A stretch of 41,770 nt of DNA from Candidatus Planktophila lacus (GTDB lineage: Bacteria; Pseudomonadota; Gammaproteobacteria; Steroidobacterales; Steroidobacteraceae). The notes under the pieces are model-generated. The model was not told where the DNA came from and did no database searches. It saw nothing but the letters and a program-made list of their open reading frames with translations. The translations under genes and the position numbers were made by a program. Of this stretch, positions 18,505-26,425 are shown piece by piece. The stretch spans positions 1-41,770 of the forward strand of contig CALQLF020000021.1 in the NCBI GenBank assembly GCA_943331345.2, read 5' to 3'. How positions within the stretch are numbered: the stretch's first letter is position 1; the number at the start of each line of letters is the position of its first letter.

Positions 18505-21380
18505 CCCGCTTATTTTCTCTGACGAAGTGCTGTCTGGTCGTGCTTGGAATACTGTCGACCATGACACCTTCATTGGCAGCCACAGCGCCGCCACCCATAG
18601 CCACCCACTGCAGCGATGCAAGGACCACCGCCAATACCCTGACCAGCCTCTCGGCGGCACTAGAACAATGCTTCCGTGAACATGGCAACCACCTGCGTGT
18701 TGGCTCGCAGGAGATGGACCGCGGCACCGCCTTGCAACGGCTCCACGTCGAACGCGATGCCGAGCAAAGACGCGCCATCTTCAATGCTTTCATTCCGCTT
18801 TGGCGCAACATTCATCAGGCAGGCGACAGCGCGAGCCCCTATCGACGCCTTCTTGCTATGGCTGCAGAAAAAGCCCGCAAGGAAGGACGGCCCATCGACG
18901 TGGCTGCCAAGGCTCTCGGCGTTCCCGCCGCCGAACTGGAACCGTGGCTGGTTCGCCTACTGGAAGCCTGGCGCGCTACGCTGCCCGCCGAACCTGTCGA
19001 GCCTTGGGATTACCGGTATGCCAACAGCTCGGCCAATCGTTTGCTCGACTCCGCCGCGCCCGCCGACCAATTATTACCAGTAACAAAGCGCTACTTTCAG
19101 GCGCTAGGCGCCGACTTGACCACGCTCGAAGTACAGTTCGAGCTTGAACCCGCGCCAGATAAATCTCCACTGGCCTACACCGACTTCCGCCGGCGGGGCG
19201 GCGAAACGCCGCAGGGTTGGCAGCGCCCGGCCGCAGTGGTTGTGGGGCTCTACCCCGAAGGTGGCTTGTTCGCCCTGAACGAACTGGTACACGAAAGCGG
19301 GCACGCCGTGCATGTCAGCGCCATCCATACGGATGCCGCGCACCAAGACTGGCCTGACACGCTCTTTGTGGAAGCATTTGCCGATGTGCCCTCGTGGAGC
19401 ACTTACGAGCCCACTTGGCAGCAGCACTACCTGGGGCGTTCTGTGCCAGAAGCCGTGGCACAACGCGCTTTGCTTTCCGATGTGATGCTCGACATGGCTT
19501 GGGCGCTCTTCGAGACGCGTTTGCTTCGCAACCCAACACTCGAACCGAATATAGTCTGGACCGACATCACGTCCCGCTACCTCAACATTCGCCCACACCC
19601 GGAGCTGGCTTGGTGGGCGCAGCGCGTTCAGTTAGTAGAAGAACCGGGCTATATGCTGAACTACGGCCTCGGCGCGGTACTGACTGCCGAGATACGTGCT
19701 GCGGTGCGGGCACAGGTAGGCGCCTTCGATACGGCCAACCCGCAGTGGTACCCCTGGCTGGAGCAACGTCTCCTGCGGTTCGGTACTGAACGCGACACGA
19801 AGACTCTCCTGCAGAGTTTGCTGGGTCGCCCGATCGGCCCAGAGGCCTTGCTGGCGCAAATTGCCCGCTGCAGCGGTGCTACCACTTCTCTACCGCTACG
19901 TGTCATGTCTTTCAACCTCTGGTATGGCGGAGACCAAGTGAGCTTGCCAGCGGCGGCAGCCGCCCTTCGGCTGGCCGACGCCGACGTGGTGGGCCTTCAG
20001 GAACCCGAAGGCAATCTCGCGCGCCTGGCGGCGATGGCGGGGTACCCGTATTACGATGAACGCCGCAACCTCATGGCACGCTACCCACTCTTCGACAGTG
20101 GAGTAGGCATGAGAACCCAACCGGGCGCGCCGCCCTACGGCACCACAGCGCTGGACGACGAAGCCTTACCTGCATGGCTGATGGTTCGCCCCGGCGAAGT
20201 GGTGGCCGTAGCCAATACGCACTTCCCCAGCGACCTCTATGGGCCGGAAGCCGTGCGCGATGGTGAAGGGGTAGCCGCCGTGCTGGCACTGGAAGAACAG
20301 ACGCGAACGCCTTCGGCGCGTGCCTTACAACCACTGGGCAAGCTGGGCACTGAAGGGACGCCCGTGTTCCTCACTGGCGACTTCAACACGCCCTCGCATC
20401 GGGATTGGACCCCTGCCATGCAAGGTCTCCGGCCTGATGCCATTCGCTACCCAGTAGCTTGGCCCTCAACCGCATTGCTGGAAGCGGCCGGGCTTCGCGA
20501 TTCTTTCCGCGAGGCGCATCCGGACCCAACAAAAGTGCCCGGTCTGACTTGGACCGCCGGCATGCCCGCCCCCTATATTCGGCCGCGCGAAACGCTCGAC
20601 CGCATCGACTTCATCTTCAGCGGCGGCCCGGTGGCCGTGCTCGATAGCCGCGTGTTTGGGGAGGCAGGTGGAACCGGTGTCGCTGCTAGCGTCACGCCGT
20701 GGCCCAGCGACCACCGCGCCGTAGTGTCGACGTTCGAGGTGTTGCCGATAACGGCACCCGCGATGATTGCTGTGGAACCCGCAGTCGTCCACGCGGGTGA
20801 TGAACTCCACGTTCGCGGCTTCGACCCGGCAGCGGAAGGCTGGACGGTCGCCGTCGTAAACGCAGGGGCTCCGCCGACACCATCCCTGCGCTTCGCGCAC
20901 GAAGACATTACCGCGTGGCGCCGCTTTGCGCGGTTCTCTTCCCAAGGCTTGGCCACGGGTGAATACGACGCCGTCTTGCTGGATGAAAAACAACGCGAAC
21001 TGAAACGCACTCGCTTTGCCATCATCGACCGCAACCAGCCGCCACAGCTGGACGTACGCCTCGCCACCGATAGCGCTCCGTCCCGCAACCCCAAGCAAGC
21101 GAACGCAGTCGCCGAGCGGGGCTCTCCGGGCCAGCAAATCCAAGTCCGTTGGCAAAACATGCCAGGGCATCGCTTCGACTGGATAGGCCTGTTCAGGCTG
21201 GAACCCAATGGCAGCGAAACCCTGGTGAGCCAAACCTATCTTCAAGGCCGTACCCTTGGCACACTCGAACTGCCAAGCTTCAAGGACGGCAAGCCACTGC
21301 CTCGAGGCCGCTACGAAGTACGCCTGATGCTCGATGATTCCCCCACAGTACTGGCGACTGCGCCAGTGACCTTGCGCTAA
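18501..21380 (+). CDS. Secreted fusion: M3-like metallopeptidase plus EEP phosphoesterase
   Basis: 959 residues with an N-terminal signal peptide (cleavage near Ala26). Residues about 30-455 resemble a compact M3 (thimet/PepF-like) zinc peptidase: VHESGHAVH gives His264, Glu265 and His268, and VEAFADVPSW supplies the third ligand Glu291. From about 465 a complete endonuclease/exonuclease/phosphatase domain follows: LRVMSFNLWYGG, GLQEPE, ANTHFPS, LTGDFNTPSH, LDRIDFIF and WPSDHRAVV, so all metal and catalytic positions are present. Residues 750-959 form beta-rich domains including DWIGLF near 893, a phrase seen in SKICH-type folds. One uninterrupted frame covers both enzymes. Coupled to galM by ATGA. 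Probably periplasmic or extracellular; the substrates are unknown. Confidence 0.82.
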   Translation: MTRLFSLTKCCLVVLGILSTMTPSLAATAPPPIATHCSDARTTANTLTSLSAALEQCFREHGNHLRVGSQEMDRGTALQRLHVERDAEQRRAIFNAFIPLWRNIHQAGDSASPYRRLLAMAAEKARKEGRPIDVAAKALGVPAAELEPWLVRLLEAWRATLPAEPVEPWDYRYANSSANRLLDSAAPADQLLPVTKRYFQALGADLTTLEVQFELEPAPDKSPLAYTDFRRRGGETPQGWQRPAAVVVGLYPEGGLFALNELVHESGHAVHVSAIHTDAAHQDWPDTLFVEAFADVPSWSTYEPTWQQHYLGRSVPEAVAQRALLSDVMLDMAWALFETRLLRNPTLEPNIVWTDITSRYLNIRPHPELAWWAQRVQLVEEPGYMLNYGLGAVLTAEIRAAVRAQVGAFDTANPQWYPWLEQRLLRFGTERDTKTLLQSLLGRPIGPEALLAQIARCSGATTSLPLRVMSFNLWYGGDQVSLPAAAAALRLADADVVGLQEPEGNLARLAAMAGYPYYDERRNLMARYPLFDSGVGMRTQPGAPPYGTTALDDEALPAWLMVRPGEVVAVANTHFPSDLYGPEAVRDGEGVAAVLALEEQTRTPSARALQPLGKLGTEGTPVFLTGDFNTPSHRDWTPAMQGLRPDAIRYPVAWPSTALLEAAGLRDSFREAHPDPTKVPGLTWTAGMPAPYIRPRETLDRIDFIFSGGPVAVLDSRVFGEAGGTGVAASVTPWPSDHRAVVSTFEVLPITAPAMIAVEPAVVHAGDELHVRGFDPAAEGWTVAVVNAGAPPTPSLRFAHEDITAWRRFARFSSQGLATGEYDAVLLDEKQRELKRTRFAIIDRNQPPQLDVRLATDSAPSRNPKQANAVAERGSPGQQIQVRWQNMPGHRFDWIGLFRLEPNGSETLVSQTYLQGRTLGTLELPSFKDGKPLPRGRYEVRLMLDDSPTVLATAPVTLR

Positions 21381-21393
21381 CGCGGGAGACACC

Positions 21394-22242
21394 ATGTCCT
21401 TTGTCGACCCTGAAACTCTGGTGGATATCGCCCGCTATCCGCTGCATCTGGACGGACCGGCGCGTAAACATTTACTCGCCGAACTGCAGCAGCAGCTCGA
21501 CACCGTCGGCTGTGCCGTGCTGAAGCAGTTCATTCGGCCCGAGTTCCTGCCTGCCTTGGTGGCGGAATGCGACCGGGTGGCGCCGCACGGGCACCGCAAC
21601 TTCAACCGCACTAACCCATACTTCACGCAGGACCACCCGGAACATCCTGCCAGCCATCCGCTGCGCCGGTTCTACGACCGGTCGAATGCCTTCGTACCAG
21701 CAGACCACTTCGGCAGCGACAGCGCGTTGCGCGCCCTCTATGAATGGCCGGCGTTTGCGCCGTTCATTCAGGAAGCGCTTCGCGAAAAAGAATTTCACCG
21801 CTACGGCGACCCGTTAGCGGATGTCATTGTCAACTTGGCCGAAGCCGGCGGTGGCTTTCCCTGGCACTTCGATACTAACAACTACACCGTAACGCTCGCC
21901 ATCCAGAATGCCGTTAGCGGCGGCGAATTCGAATACAGCCCCCACTTGCGAACGCCCACGGATGAAAACTACGCCGGTGTGGAAAGAGTATTGGACGGAG
22001 AGGCGTCGCTCATTCGGACGCTGGTACTAGAGCCCGGCGACCTGCAAATTTTCAAGGGACGCTACTCGCTGCACCGGGTAGCGCCGCTGTCCGGCCCAGT
22101 CACCCGCTATGTAGCCATCTTCAGCTATGCCGAGCGCCCGGAAATGGTGGGCAGCCCTGAACGAACCCGCCAACTTTACGGGCGCGTCCTGCCTATCCAT
22201 CTGGAACGGGCCGGCCTGCGCAACGACCAACTGGTGGATTGA
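21394..22242 (+). CDS. 2OG-Fe(II) oxygenase, BesD/HalD-like
   Basis: 282 residues, no signal peptide. It has a cupin-type iron site: PWHFDTNNYTVTLAIQN gives His158 and Asp160, and FKGRYSLHRVAPL gives the distal His227, followed by TRYVAIFSY with the Arg that usually binds 2-oxoglutarate. The overall pattern (ADVIVNLAEAGGGFPWHFD, GGEFEY, LEPGDLQIFKGR, LHRV) resembles the BesD/HalD group of enzymes acting on free amino acids. Radical halogenases in that group have Gly in place of the Asp; here Asp160 is present, which predicts hydroxylation or desaturation, not chlorination. The ATG follows GGGAG at 21383-21387, 13 bases after the previous stop. The substrate is unknown. Confidence 0.75.
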   Translation: MSFVDPETLVDIARYPLHLDGPARKHLLAELQQQLDTVGCAVLKQFIRPEFLPALVAECDRVAPHGHRNFNRTNPYFTQDHPEHPASHPLRRFYDRSNAFVPADHFGSDSALRALYEWPAFAPFIQEALREKEFHRYGDPLADVIVNLAEAGGGFPWHFDTNNYTVTLAIQNAVSGGEFEYSPHLRTPTDENYAGVERVLDGEASLIRTLVLEPGDLQIFKGRYSLHRVAPLSGPVTRYVAIFSYAERPEMVGSPERTRQLYGRVLPIHLERAGLRNDQLVD

Positions 22243-22244
22243 AT

Positions 22245-23813
22245 ATGAACCGCAAGCGGCTTTACCTCATCGCAGCATTGCTGACACTGCCTATGGCCAG
22301 CCTGCTCTGGTCTTCGCCTATCCACGCGCAATTTGCAGACCCTGCCCGCAGTGCCAAGCTCGAAGCGGCCTTTCCCGAAGTCGACCGCTTGGTCAGGGAG
22401 TTTCTGGAGCGGGAACACGTTCCCGGTGCTGCCTGGGGCATCGTGGTCGACGGCAAGGTAGCCCACATCGGCACTGCTGGCTTTCGCGACTTGGCGAAAC
22501 AGCAGCCGGTTGAAGGTGACACGGTCTTCCGCATTGCTTCCATGACCAAGAGCTTCACGGCCATGGCCATCCTGCAATTACGCGATGCTGGCAAGCTGTC
22601 GCTAGACGACCCTGCCGAGAAATACGTACCGGAACTACGGGCGCTGCGCTACCCCACGACAGATTCGCCGCGATTGACTCTGCGCCACCTTCTCACTCAC
22701 AGCGGCGGCTTCCCCGAGGACAACCCTTGGGGCGACCAGCAACTGGCACGCTCCGAAGAAGAATTCACGGCCATGCTGCGCCAAGGTATTCCATTCTCGA
22801 ACCCGCCCGGCATCGCTTACGAGTACTCGAATTACGGTTTTGCCATTCTCGGCCGTGTAGTCACGCGGGTTTCCGGCATGCCTTACACGCAATACGTCGA
22901 ACAGAAGATTCTGCGACCGCTGCACATGGACTCCACCACCTTGGAACCGGCTGCTGTGCCAGCCACTCGTCTGGCCCATGGCTACCGCTGGGAAGACGAC
23001 CAATGGAAAGAGGAGCCACAACTGGCCAACGGGGCATTCGGCTCCATGGGCGGCATGCTCACTTCCATCGACGATCTGACCAAGTACGTCGGAGTATTTC
23101 TGGCGGCATGGCCACCGCGCGATGAAGCTGAAGCCTCGCCACTAAAGCGCTCGTCGCTACGCGAGATGCAACAGGCGTGGCGCCCCAACACCACTACCGT
23201 CACCCGTGACGCCAGCGGCAATACCTTGCTGAATGTCGCTTCCTATGGCTACGGGCTACGCATTGCACAGACTTGCAACTTCCGCCACGTGGTCGCGCAT
23301 ACCGGTGGTTTGCCGGGCTTCGGTTCGCAGATGCGCTGGCTGCCGGAACATGGCGTCGGCCTCATCGGCTTTGGTAGCCGTACCTACACGCCTTGGGGCA
23401 AGGTGTTCGACACGGCGTTCGACGCTCTGCGCGCCACCGGTGCGCTACAGCCTCGCGCGGTACAGCCTTCGCCTGCCTTCACCACCGCACAAGCGGACGT
23501 GAACGCACTGATAGCCCAATGGGATGATGCCATTGCCGACCGTATGGCAGCGATGAACCTCTACCTCGACTCCGCGAAGGCTCGTCGTCACCAATCACTC
23601 GACGCCTTGCATCAAGAAGTGGGCACCTGCCAGTTCCGCAGTGGCTCAACGCGGCTGGAGAACCCTCTGCGCGGTGTTTGGCTGCTCGATTGCGAACGCG
23701 GCACGCTGCAAGCCAGCATCACGTTGGCTCCCACGGAGCCGGCGAAGGTGCAGTTTCTGGAAGTGAAACGGGCCCCGCCGGAGGGCGAGCCGGCACCGAA
23801 GACTTGCCCTTAG
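22245..23813 (+). CDS. Secreted serine hydrolase, class C beta-lactamase/DD-peptidase fold
   Basis: 522 residues. A signal peptide ends near IHAQ (about residue 29). The catalytic domain has the three penicillin-binding motifs: SMTK with Ser99 and Lys102, YSN at 194-196, and HTGG near 350 in place of KTG. Family members include esterases, D-aminopeptidases and peptidoglycan carboxypeptidases, so antibiotic hydrolysis should not be assumed. A small C-terminal domain (about 420-522) carries Cys residues in GTCQF and LLDCERG that may pair in the periplasm. ATG at 22245 is used; the in-frame TTG at 22239 overlaps the previous stop. It ends the long rightward run. Confidence 0.87.
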   Translation: MNRKRLYLIAALLTLPMASLLWSSPIHAQFADPARSAKLEAAFPEVDRLVREFLEREHVPGAAWGIVVDGKVAHIGTAGFRDLAKQQPVEGDTVFRIASMTKSFTAMAILQLRDAGKLSLDDPAEKYVPELRALRYPTTDSPRLTLRHLLTHSGGFPEDNPWGDQQLARSEEEFTAMLRQGIPFSNPPGIAYEYSNYGFAILGRVVTRVSGMPYTQYVEQKILRPLHMDSTTLEPAAVPATRLAHGYRWEDDQWKEEPQLANGAFGSMGGMLTSIDDLTKYVGVFLAAWPPRDEAEASPLKRSSLREMQQAWRPNTTTVTRDASGNTLLNVASYGYGLRIAQTCNFRHVVAHTGGLPGFGSQMRWLPEHGVGLIGFGSRTYTPWGKVFDTAFDALRATGALQPRAVQPSPAFTTAQADVNALIAQWDDAIADRMAAMNLYLDSAKARRHQSLDALHQEVGTCQFRSGSTRLENPLRGVWLLDCERGTLQASITLAPTEPAKVQFLEVKRAPPEGEPAPKTCP

Positions 23814-23917
23814 TCGAACGCAGCTTACGCGCTCCGTCGGCGTAGTGAACCAATGCATCTAACCGGCTCCATTATTCGGCGCGCTCAACTTAAGCGCCAA
23901 TCGATAAGAGCGGCGGT

Positions 23918-24661
23918 TTAGGTGGCAGGTGGCGTGGCACGCCGATGCGTCAGCCAGAGCACCCCCGCCATGGCCAAGAGCAACATCAGGGATGCGCCCA
24001 CACGACTCAAGTCGAGGCCGCCCTTGGCGAGGGGCTTGTCGAGGAAGTCACCAACCACCGCTCCCAGTGGCCGTGTCAGCACGAAGGCCAACCAGAACAG
24101 CGCTGTTCGCGAACAACGCCGCCACAACAATCCTGCCGCCACCATGGCCAGCAAGCCGCCAAACACGGCAGCACTGCCGAGATAGCCAAAGCCGGCGTCG
24201 TCCGCAGTCCAGTCACCCAAGGCGGTACCCAACGTCTGCGAGAACATGATGGTGACCCAGTAGTGCATTTCGGCACGCGGCGTATTCACACTGGCGATAG
24301 CCACGGAACCGAGCGCACGGTACCAAGCGACCAACGAAGCAAGTAGCAAGCCCGATAACAGCAGGGATCCACCGAGGTAACCAATACCCAGAGAGCGGTC
24401 TGCAAAGTCGGCGAGCGTAGTACCGACGGTAGTGGTGGCCACTACGGTGGTCCAATACAACGCCGGGTGATACGTCTTGGCGCGTACCTGAAAAGCCACG
24501 GCTACCAAAAACACGACAGCGAAGACCGCCGTCCCCAGCAAGTAGCCGAAGCCGGCTGACATCGACAAGGCATCACCACCGGTTTCACCGAGCGTGGTAG
24601 CCAGAATTTTCACGACCCAGAAAGCCAGCGTCGCCGCTGGCACCTTGGAAGCATTGGACAT
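23918..24661 (-). CDS. COG4705-like membrane protein with four internal repeats
   Basis: 247 residues, about eight membrane segments. The chain is built from four related units, each with a (T/S)xxLGxxxGD-type helix: LATTLGETGGDALS, ATTTVGTTLADFAD, FSQTLGTALGDWTAD and LTRPLGAVVGDFLDK. Three are followed by a Gly/Tyr phrase such as GFGYLLG, GIGYLGGS or GFGYLGSA. The conserved acidic and polar residues inside membrane helices suggest a transporter or channel, but function is not known to me. It is divergent from the DUF1295 gene. ATG at 24661 is chosen as the first residue before the first hydrophobic helix; the ribosome site is weak. Confidence 0.7.
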   Translation of the reverse strand: MSNASKVPAATLAFWVVKILATTLGETGGDALSMSAGFGYLLGTAVFAVVFLVAVAFQVRAKTYHPALYWTTVVATTTVGTTLADFADRSLGIGYLGGSLLLSGLLLASLVAWYRALGSVAIASVNTPRAEMHYWVTIMFSQTLGTALGDWTADDAGFGYLGSAAVFGGLLAMVAAGLLWRRCSRTALFWLAFVLTRPLGAVVGDFLDKPLAKGGLDLSRVGASLMLLLAMAGVLWLTHRRATPPAT

Positions 24662-24743
24662 CGTCGGGCTACCTTGTCTCGCGGCACTTGCCGCATGTTA
24701 GGCTTTCGACATTACGCCAACCGTAGCGTCCCGGGGGACTGAC

Positions 24744-25517
24744 ATGTTCGATTTCGCGCTTTACACGAATGCACTGCCCTACATGGCAGCACTGGCTGTT
24801 GTCGGCTGGATTATTTCGCTAGTGAAGAACAACGTCGACATTGTCGACAGCTGCTGGTCGCTGCTGTTCCTCGTCGCCGCCGGCGCTTACTTCCATACCG
24901 GGCCCATCCAGTCCGAACGTGGTCACTTGCTGGTGTGGCTCGTGCTGTTCTGGTCGGTGCGCTTGGCGGTGTACCTCACCGCACGCAACTGGGGGCATGA
25001 AGAAGACCGCCGCTACCAAGCCATGCGTGCGCGCAACGAACCCAACTTCCGCTACAAGAGCCTGTGGCGCGTGTTCGGCATTCAAGCCTTGCTGGCCTGG
25101 ATCATCTCGCTGCCACTACTGGGCGCTATGGGCAGTGCCGCTCCGCTTGGCATACTCGACTACGCTGGTGCCGCCCTGTGGTTCATCGGCTTCTTCTTCG
25201 AGGCGGTTGGCGACTGGCAACTGACGCTGTTCAAGCGCAACCCCGCCAACGCCGGCAAAGTCATGGACCAAGGCCTGTGGCGCTATACACGCCACCCCAA
25301 CTACTTCGGGGATTTCTGCATCTGGTGGGGCTTCTTCCTCATCGCGCTGGCGGCCGGCGCGTGGTGGAGCTTCCTCGGCCCGTTGCTCATGACCGGCCTG
25401 TTGCTAAAGGTCTCTGGCGTGGCCTTGCTGGAAAAAGACATCGGCGAGCGGCGCCCGGGCTATGCGGATTACATCCGCCGCACGAACGCCTTCTTCCCGG
25501 GCCCGCCGAAGGACTGA
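24744..25517 (+). CDS. DUF1295 membrane protein (steroid 5-alpha-reductase-like fold)
   Basis: 257 residues with six or seven membrane segments. Family signatures are NNVDIVDSCWSLLF near 28-41, RNWGHEEDRRYQAMR near 81-95, and the C-terminal VMDQGLWRYTRHPNYFGDFCIWWGFF (core LWRYTRHPNYFGD) near 178-190 with a later ERRPGYADYIRRT. Relatives share the fold of isoprenylcysteine methyltransferase and steroid reductases, in which the RHPNYFG motif binds the cofactor. It is probably an inner-membrane reductase or methyltransferase of a lipid substrate, but none has been shown. The ATG follows GGGGGA. The 3' end runs into a strong hairpin shared with the convergent GFA gene. Confidence 0.8.
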   Translation: MFDFALYTNALPYMAALAVVGWIISLVKNNVDIVDSCWSLLFLVAAGAYFHTGPIQSERGHLLVWLVLFWSVRLAVYLTARNWGHEEDRRYQAMRARNEPNFRYKSLWRVFGIQALLAWIISLPLLGAMGSAAPLGILDYAGAALWFIGFFFEAVGDWQLTLFKRNPANAGKVMDQGLWRYTRHPNYFGDFCIWWGFFLIALAAGAWWSFLGPLLMTGLLLKVSGVALLEKDIGERRPGYADYIRRTNAFFPGPPKD

Positions 25518-25525
25518 AGCCCTAT

Positions 25526-25571
25526 CCGCGCTTCGCGGTCACTCTTCGGCAGAAGTGATCGCGAAGCGCGG
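25526..25571. terminator. Long near-perfect hairpin between convergent genes
   Basis: The arms are 25526-25543 (starts CCGCGCTTCGCG) and 25554-25571 (ends CGCGAAGCGCGG). They pair over 18 bp with a single G-U wobble (25538 with 25559) and a 10-base loop, CTTCGGCAGA. It starts 9 bases after the DUF1295 stop, and its right arm is the last codons of the GFA gene. It would form on transcripts from either direction. No T-tract follows, so it is not a canonical intrinsic terminator; a bidirectional transcript end or 3'-end protector is the likely role. Confidence 0.6.
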
Positions 25572-25943
25572 TAGCGTGTCGCCCAGCACCAGCCACGGCA
25601 ACTGCTCACGGCAGTTCACGTGGAAACGCGGCGGATGCTGCGCAGGGTCGTCGAGCGAAGCGGTGTACAAGTGAACTTCGTCGGGCCAGCGCTCGCCCAC
25701 GTAGGCCAATGGCGAACCGCAGGCACCGCAGAACCAGCGCTCTACGCCGGGCGATGACGGGAAAACACTGGGCGGCTCGCCACTGAAGTTGACTGCGCTT
25801 TGCTGCACCCCCATTAACGCGGCCACCGGAGCACCGGTGGCACGGCGACAGCTTTCACAATGGCAGTACCCAGCCCAAAGTGGCGCGCCCGCGAACTCGT
25901 AACGCACGGCACCGCAAAGGCAGCCGCCTGAAGTCGTCGTCAT
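25539..25943 (-). CDS. GFA family zinc protein (formaldehyde-activating-like)
   Basis: 134 residues with the complete GFA/CENP-V zinc pattern: GGCLCGAVRY (Cys8, Cys10), YCHCESCRRATGAP (Cys27, Cys29, Cys32) and WFCGACGSPLAY (Cys72, Cys75). The founding member binds S-hydroxymethylglutathione, but most homologues have no proven activity. Its ATG overlaps the upstream thioredoxin stop as ATGA, so the two are co-translated and may share a thiol-related role. The last six codons form one arm of a strong hairpin. Cytoplasmic. Confidence 0.87.
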   Translation of the reverse strand: MTTTSGGCLCGAVRYEFAGAPLWAGYCHCESCRRATGAPVAALMGVQQSAVNFSGEPPSVFPSSPGVERWFCGACGSPLAYVGERWPDEVHLYTASLDDPAQHPPRFHVNCREQLPWLVLGDTLPRFAITSAEE

Positions 25944-26296
25944 GGCTGTACCTCCCTGTGGGAACCCAACTGCTCCAGCCCTGCAGCCACCTCGGCCGCA
26001 GAAGTTGGCCGCACTACCCGCGCCACTTCCATGCCATCGCGCAAGAACAGCAGCGTGGGCCAGAGCTTCACTTTGAAACTCCTGCCCAGTGGACGGGTGC
26101 GTTCATCCTCTAGGCGCAGATATTGCAGTGCGCCTGGGGCGTCGGCAACGGCTGCGCCCAGTGCAGCGGCCACCGGCCCAGCGGCAACTTGGCAGTGTGG
26201 GCACCAGTCCACGCCGAATTCGATGACGACGTTACCCGGCAATGCCGCTACGGCCTCGCGGGTTGGGTGTTCACTGCTATACGGCTGCAGGGGCAT
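25940..26296 (-). CDS. Thioredoxin family protein
   Basis: 118 residues of thioredoxin fold without signal peptide. The active site is WCPHC (Cys32, Cys35) in IEFGVDWCPHCQ; the cis-proline loop is LWPTLLFLRDG near 78-88. The CPHC centre is the DsbA-like variant, not the CGPC of standard thioredoxin, and suggests a more oxidising redox potential, although the protein appears cytoplasmic. It is coupled to the downstream GFA gene through ATGA. The divergent neighbour across 129 bases is an alpha/beta hydrolase. The partner protein is unknown. Confidence 0.85.
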   Translation of the reverse strand: MPLQPYSSEHPTREAVAALPGNVVIEFGVDWCPHCQVAAGPVAAALGAAVADAPGALQYLRLEDERTRPLGRSFKVKLWPTLLFLRDGMEVARVVRPTSAAEVAAGLEQLGSHREVQP

Positions 26297-26425
26297 AGCT
26301 ATCTCCAGACGGGGCCGTCGCCGATTTCAGCAAACAAAGATACTATCGGGCCGCGCCAACGCCAATCTTCGTACACGGCTGTAGCTCGGTTCAGCGCCAC
26401 ACCCCACCAAACTCCCGGAATCCGC
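26297..26425. promoter_or_regulatory. Divergent promoter region, thioredoxin / alpha/beta hydrolase
   Basis: A 129-base gap between divergent starts. A short AT-richer patch at 26327-26345 (around AGCAAACAAAGATACTATCG) is the likeliest promoter core. I see no strong palindrome and cannot assign -35 and -10 boxes with confidence. Confidence 0.3.

Noticed and set aside
20466-21395. Long open frame of about 309 codons antisense to the peptidase/phosphoesterase fusion
   Set aside because: Long antisense frames are expected in GC-rich coding DNA. This one has no recognisable domain, while the sense strand carries complete motifs.
22245-23813. Calling the serine hydrolase a beta-lactamase resistance gene
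   Set aside because: The fold is shared by esterases and peptidases, the third motif is HTG not KTG, and the context is metabolic; sequence alone does not support drug hydrolysis.
26123-26425. A 101-residue N-terminal extension of the alpha/beta hydrolase
   Set aside because: It overlaps the thioredoxin gene and the promoter gap and has no hydrolase-like features.
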